Below are positions 5,082 to 5,825 of a DNA stretch of 5,825 nucleotides, piece by piece. The DNA is from Clostridia bacterium. Its GTDB lineage: Bacteria > Bacillota > Clostridia > Oscillospirales > CAG-272. The notes under the pieces are model-generated. The model had not been told where the DNA came from, searched no databases, and saw only the letters and a list, made by a program, of their open reading frames with translations. Numbering within the stretch: the stretch's first letter is position 1; each line of letters begins with the position of its first letter. The position numbers and the translations under genes were made by a program. The DNA lies in the NCBI GenBank assembly GCA_900754175.1, contig CAAEBS010000026.1, positions 1 to 5,825 on the forward strand, read 5' to 3'.

Positions 5082-5825
5082 ATGAAAAGCAGTATTTTTA
5101 AAATTCTTGCGCTTATCCTCGGCTTATGTATCATTCTTGCAGGAATATCTTCCTGTACGAAAAACGATAAAACGCACTTGCCGGAAAAGCTTGGCACCCC
5201 TGTTTTGACTTTGAACGAAAACATGGCGCAGTGGACTGAGATCGAAAATGCAGAGCATTACAGCATCTGCGTAGACGGAACGATATCCGAAGTGGGAAGC
5301 AATATTCTCTGCTATGCGTTGAAAGACGGGCAAAGTATAAAAGTGCGTGCGGCAGGTGACGGCGAAATATATGAAACCAGCAACTGGAGCAAATTGATCA
5401 CCTACTATTCCGATATTCAATCTCCGGATCATTCCGATGATAATGATAACTCTGATGAAGATAATAATTCCAATGAAAATACCCAAATTCCATCCCCAGG
5501 CAACCGCCTGCCTGCGGGCTACACCTCCACGACCTTTACAAAAAACCAGCAGTATATGGGAGATCTGATCCTCGTGGATGAAAGCCACCCATCCAATGCG
5601 GCACCGACGGTCACTCTGATCTCCGGCGACGCCAACCGTCCGAAAGATGCAAACGGCTTCCTCTACACCATTATGGGAACCAACACGCTTTCGGCAACCC
5701 AGGAGACCATCAATGCGTTCAACCAGATGTTCAATACCTACTATGAGCAGAGCAACGGCGACAACAACCTGATTATCGCCCGGGCATATGAAAGCAACGC
5801 CGAGGCGATCTACCTCTCGGGAAGA
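5082..5825 (+). CDS. Predicted lipoprotein with FN3-like domain and VanY/M15-like C-terminal domain (partial)
   Basis: 248 residues are present; the frame is open to the window end. An N-terminal export signal (MKSSIFK, then a hydrophobic stretch 8-22) ends in the lipobox ISSC with Cys25 as the lipid-bearing residue, so the protein should sit on the outer face of the cytoplasmic membrane. Residues about 38-104 (LGTPVLTLNENMAQWTEIENAEHYSICVDG, then SIKVRAAGDGEIYETSNWS) look like a fibronectin type III-like domain. Residues 111-140 are a flexible linker rich in Asp, Asn, Ser and Glu. From about 147, YTSTTFTKNQQYMGDLILVDESHP and ETINAFNQMFNTYYEQSNGDNNLIIARAYES resemble the start of VanY-type D-Ala-D-Ala carboxypeptidase domains (M15). 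The zinc-binding part would lie beyond the window, and the expected Gly-Tyr-Arg near 233-236 is replaced by Arg-Ala-Tyr-Glu. AAGAGG (5070-5075) is the ribosome binding site. The lipoprotein call is good; enzyme activity is uncertain. Confidence 0.82.
   Translation, partial: MKSSIFKILALILGLCIILAGISSCTKNDKTHLPEKLGTPVLTLNENMAQWTEIENAEHYSICVDGTISEVGSNILCYALKDGQSIKVRAAGDGEIYETSNWSKLITYYSDIQSPDHSDDNDNSDEDNNSNENTQIPSPGNRLPAGYTSTTFTKNQQYMGDLILVDESHPSNAAPTVTLISGDANRPKDANGFLYTIMGTNTLSATQETINAFNQMFNTYYEQSNGDNNLIIARAYESNAEAIYLSGR

Noticed and set aside
5124..5588. A 154-codon minus-strand frame with an Ile-rich, membrane-like stretch
   Set aside because: The Ile-rich stretch is the complement of the GAT/AAT (Asp/Asn) linker of the lipoprotein gene. 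The plus-strand gene has a promoter, ribosome binding site and signal peptide.

Overview
The window looks like a chromosomal segment of an anaerobic Firmicute of class Clostridia, possibly Oscillospiraceae/Ruminococcaceae. The evidence is a split glutamate synthase operon of the clostridial/archaeal type, AGGAGG ribosome binding sites, consensus sigma-A promoters, a small XRE repressor and a VanY-like lipoprotein. Coding DNA is moderately GC-rich and the intergenic regions are AT-rich. The taxonomic call is inference.

Positions 1-4164, minus strand: a tightly packed operon read from right to left. A near-perfect promoter (4136-4164, with an A/T-tract UP-like element upstream) fires almost directly into a long terminator-like hairpin (4075-4121). 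Four overlapping or abutting genes follow: a stand-alone class II glutamine amidotransferase (2914-4026), an FMN/Fe-S glutamate synthase core with an N-terminal two-cluster ferredoxin domain (1418-2923), a ferredoxin-like protein with 16 cysteines for four [4Fe-4S] clusters (948-1403), and an FAD/NAD(P) pyridine nucleotide-disulfide oxidoreductase that leaves the window (1-951). Together they read as a glutamate synthase split into subunits. The amidotransferase releases ammonia from glutamine, the FMN barrel joins it to 2-oxoglutarate, and the last two proteins supply electrons. The GXGXG beta-helix domain of classical glutamate synthase is not in the window and may lie just beyond position 1.

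Positions 4165-4757: a small DUF378 membrane protein (minus strand, 4243-4458) with a short palindrome in its leader, then about 300 bases without a gene. That gap holds a GC-rich repeat-like segment of three consecutive mini-hairpins (4618-4697) and a plus-strand terminator-like hairpin (4726-4750).

Positions 4758-5825: a divergent pair. A 72-residue XRE-family repressor (minus) faces a predicted lipoprotein (plus, cut by the window end) with an FN3-like domain, an Asp/Asn/Ser/Glu-rich linker and the start of what looks like a VanY/M15 D,D-carboxypeptidase domain. The 105-base gap between them carries two palindromes of the form TGTAACA-N3-TGTTACA. The larger one is a 25-bp palindrome overlapping both promoters, so the repressor probably controls itself and the lipoprotein.

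No RNA genes, CRISPR arrays, transposases or phage genes were seen. The most interesting points are the hairpin immediately after the glutamate synthase promoter, the unusually Fe-S-rich electron-supply arm, and the symmetric promoter/operator with a possibly degenerate M15 target protein.
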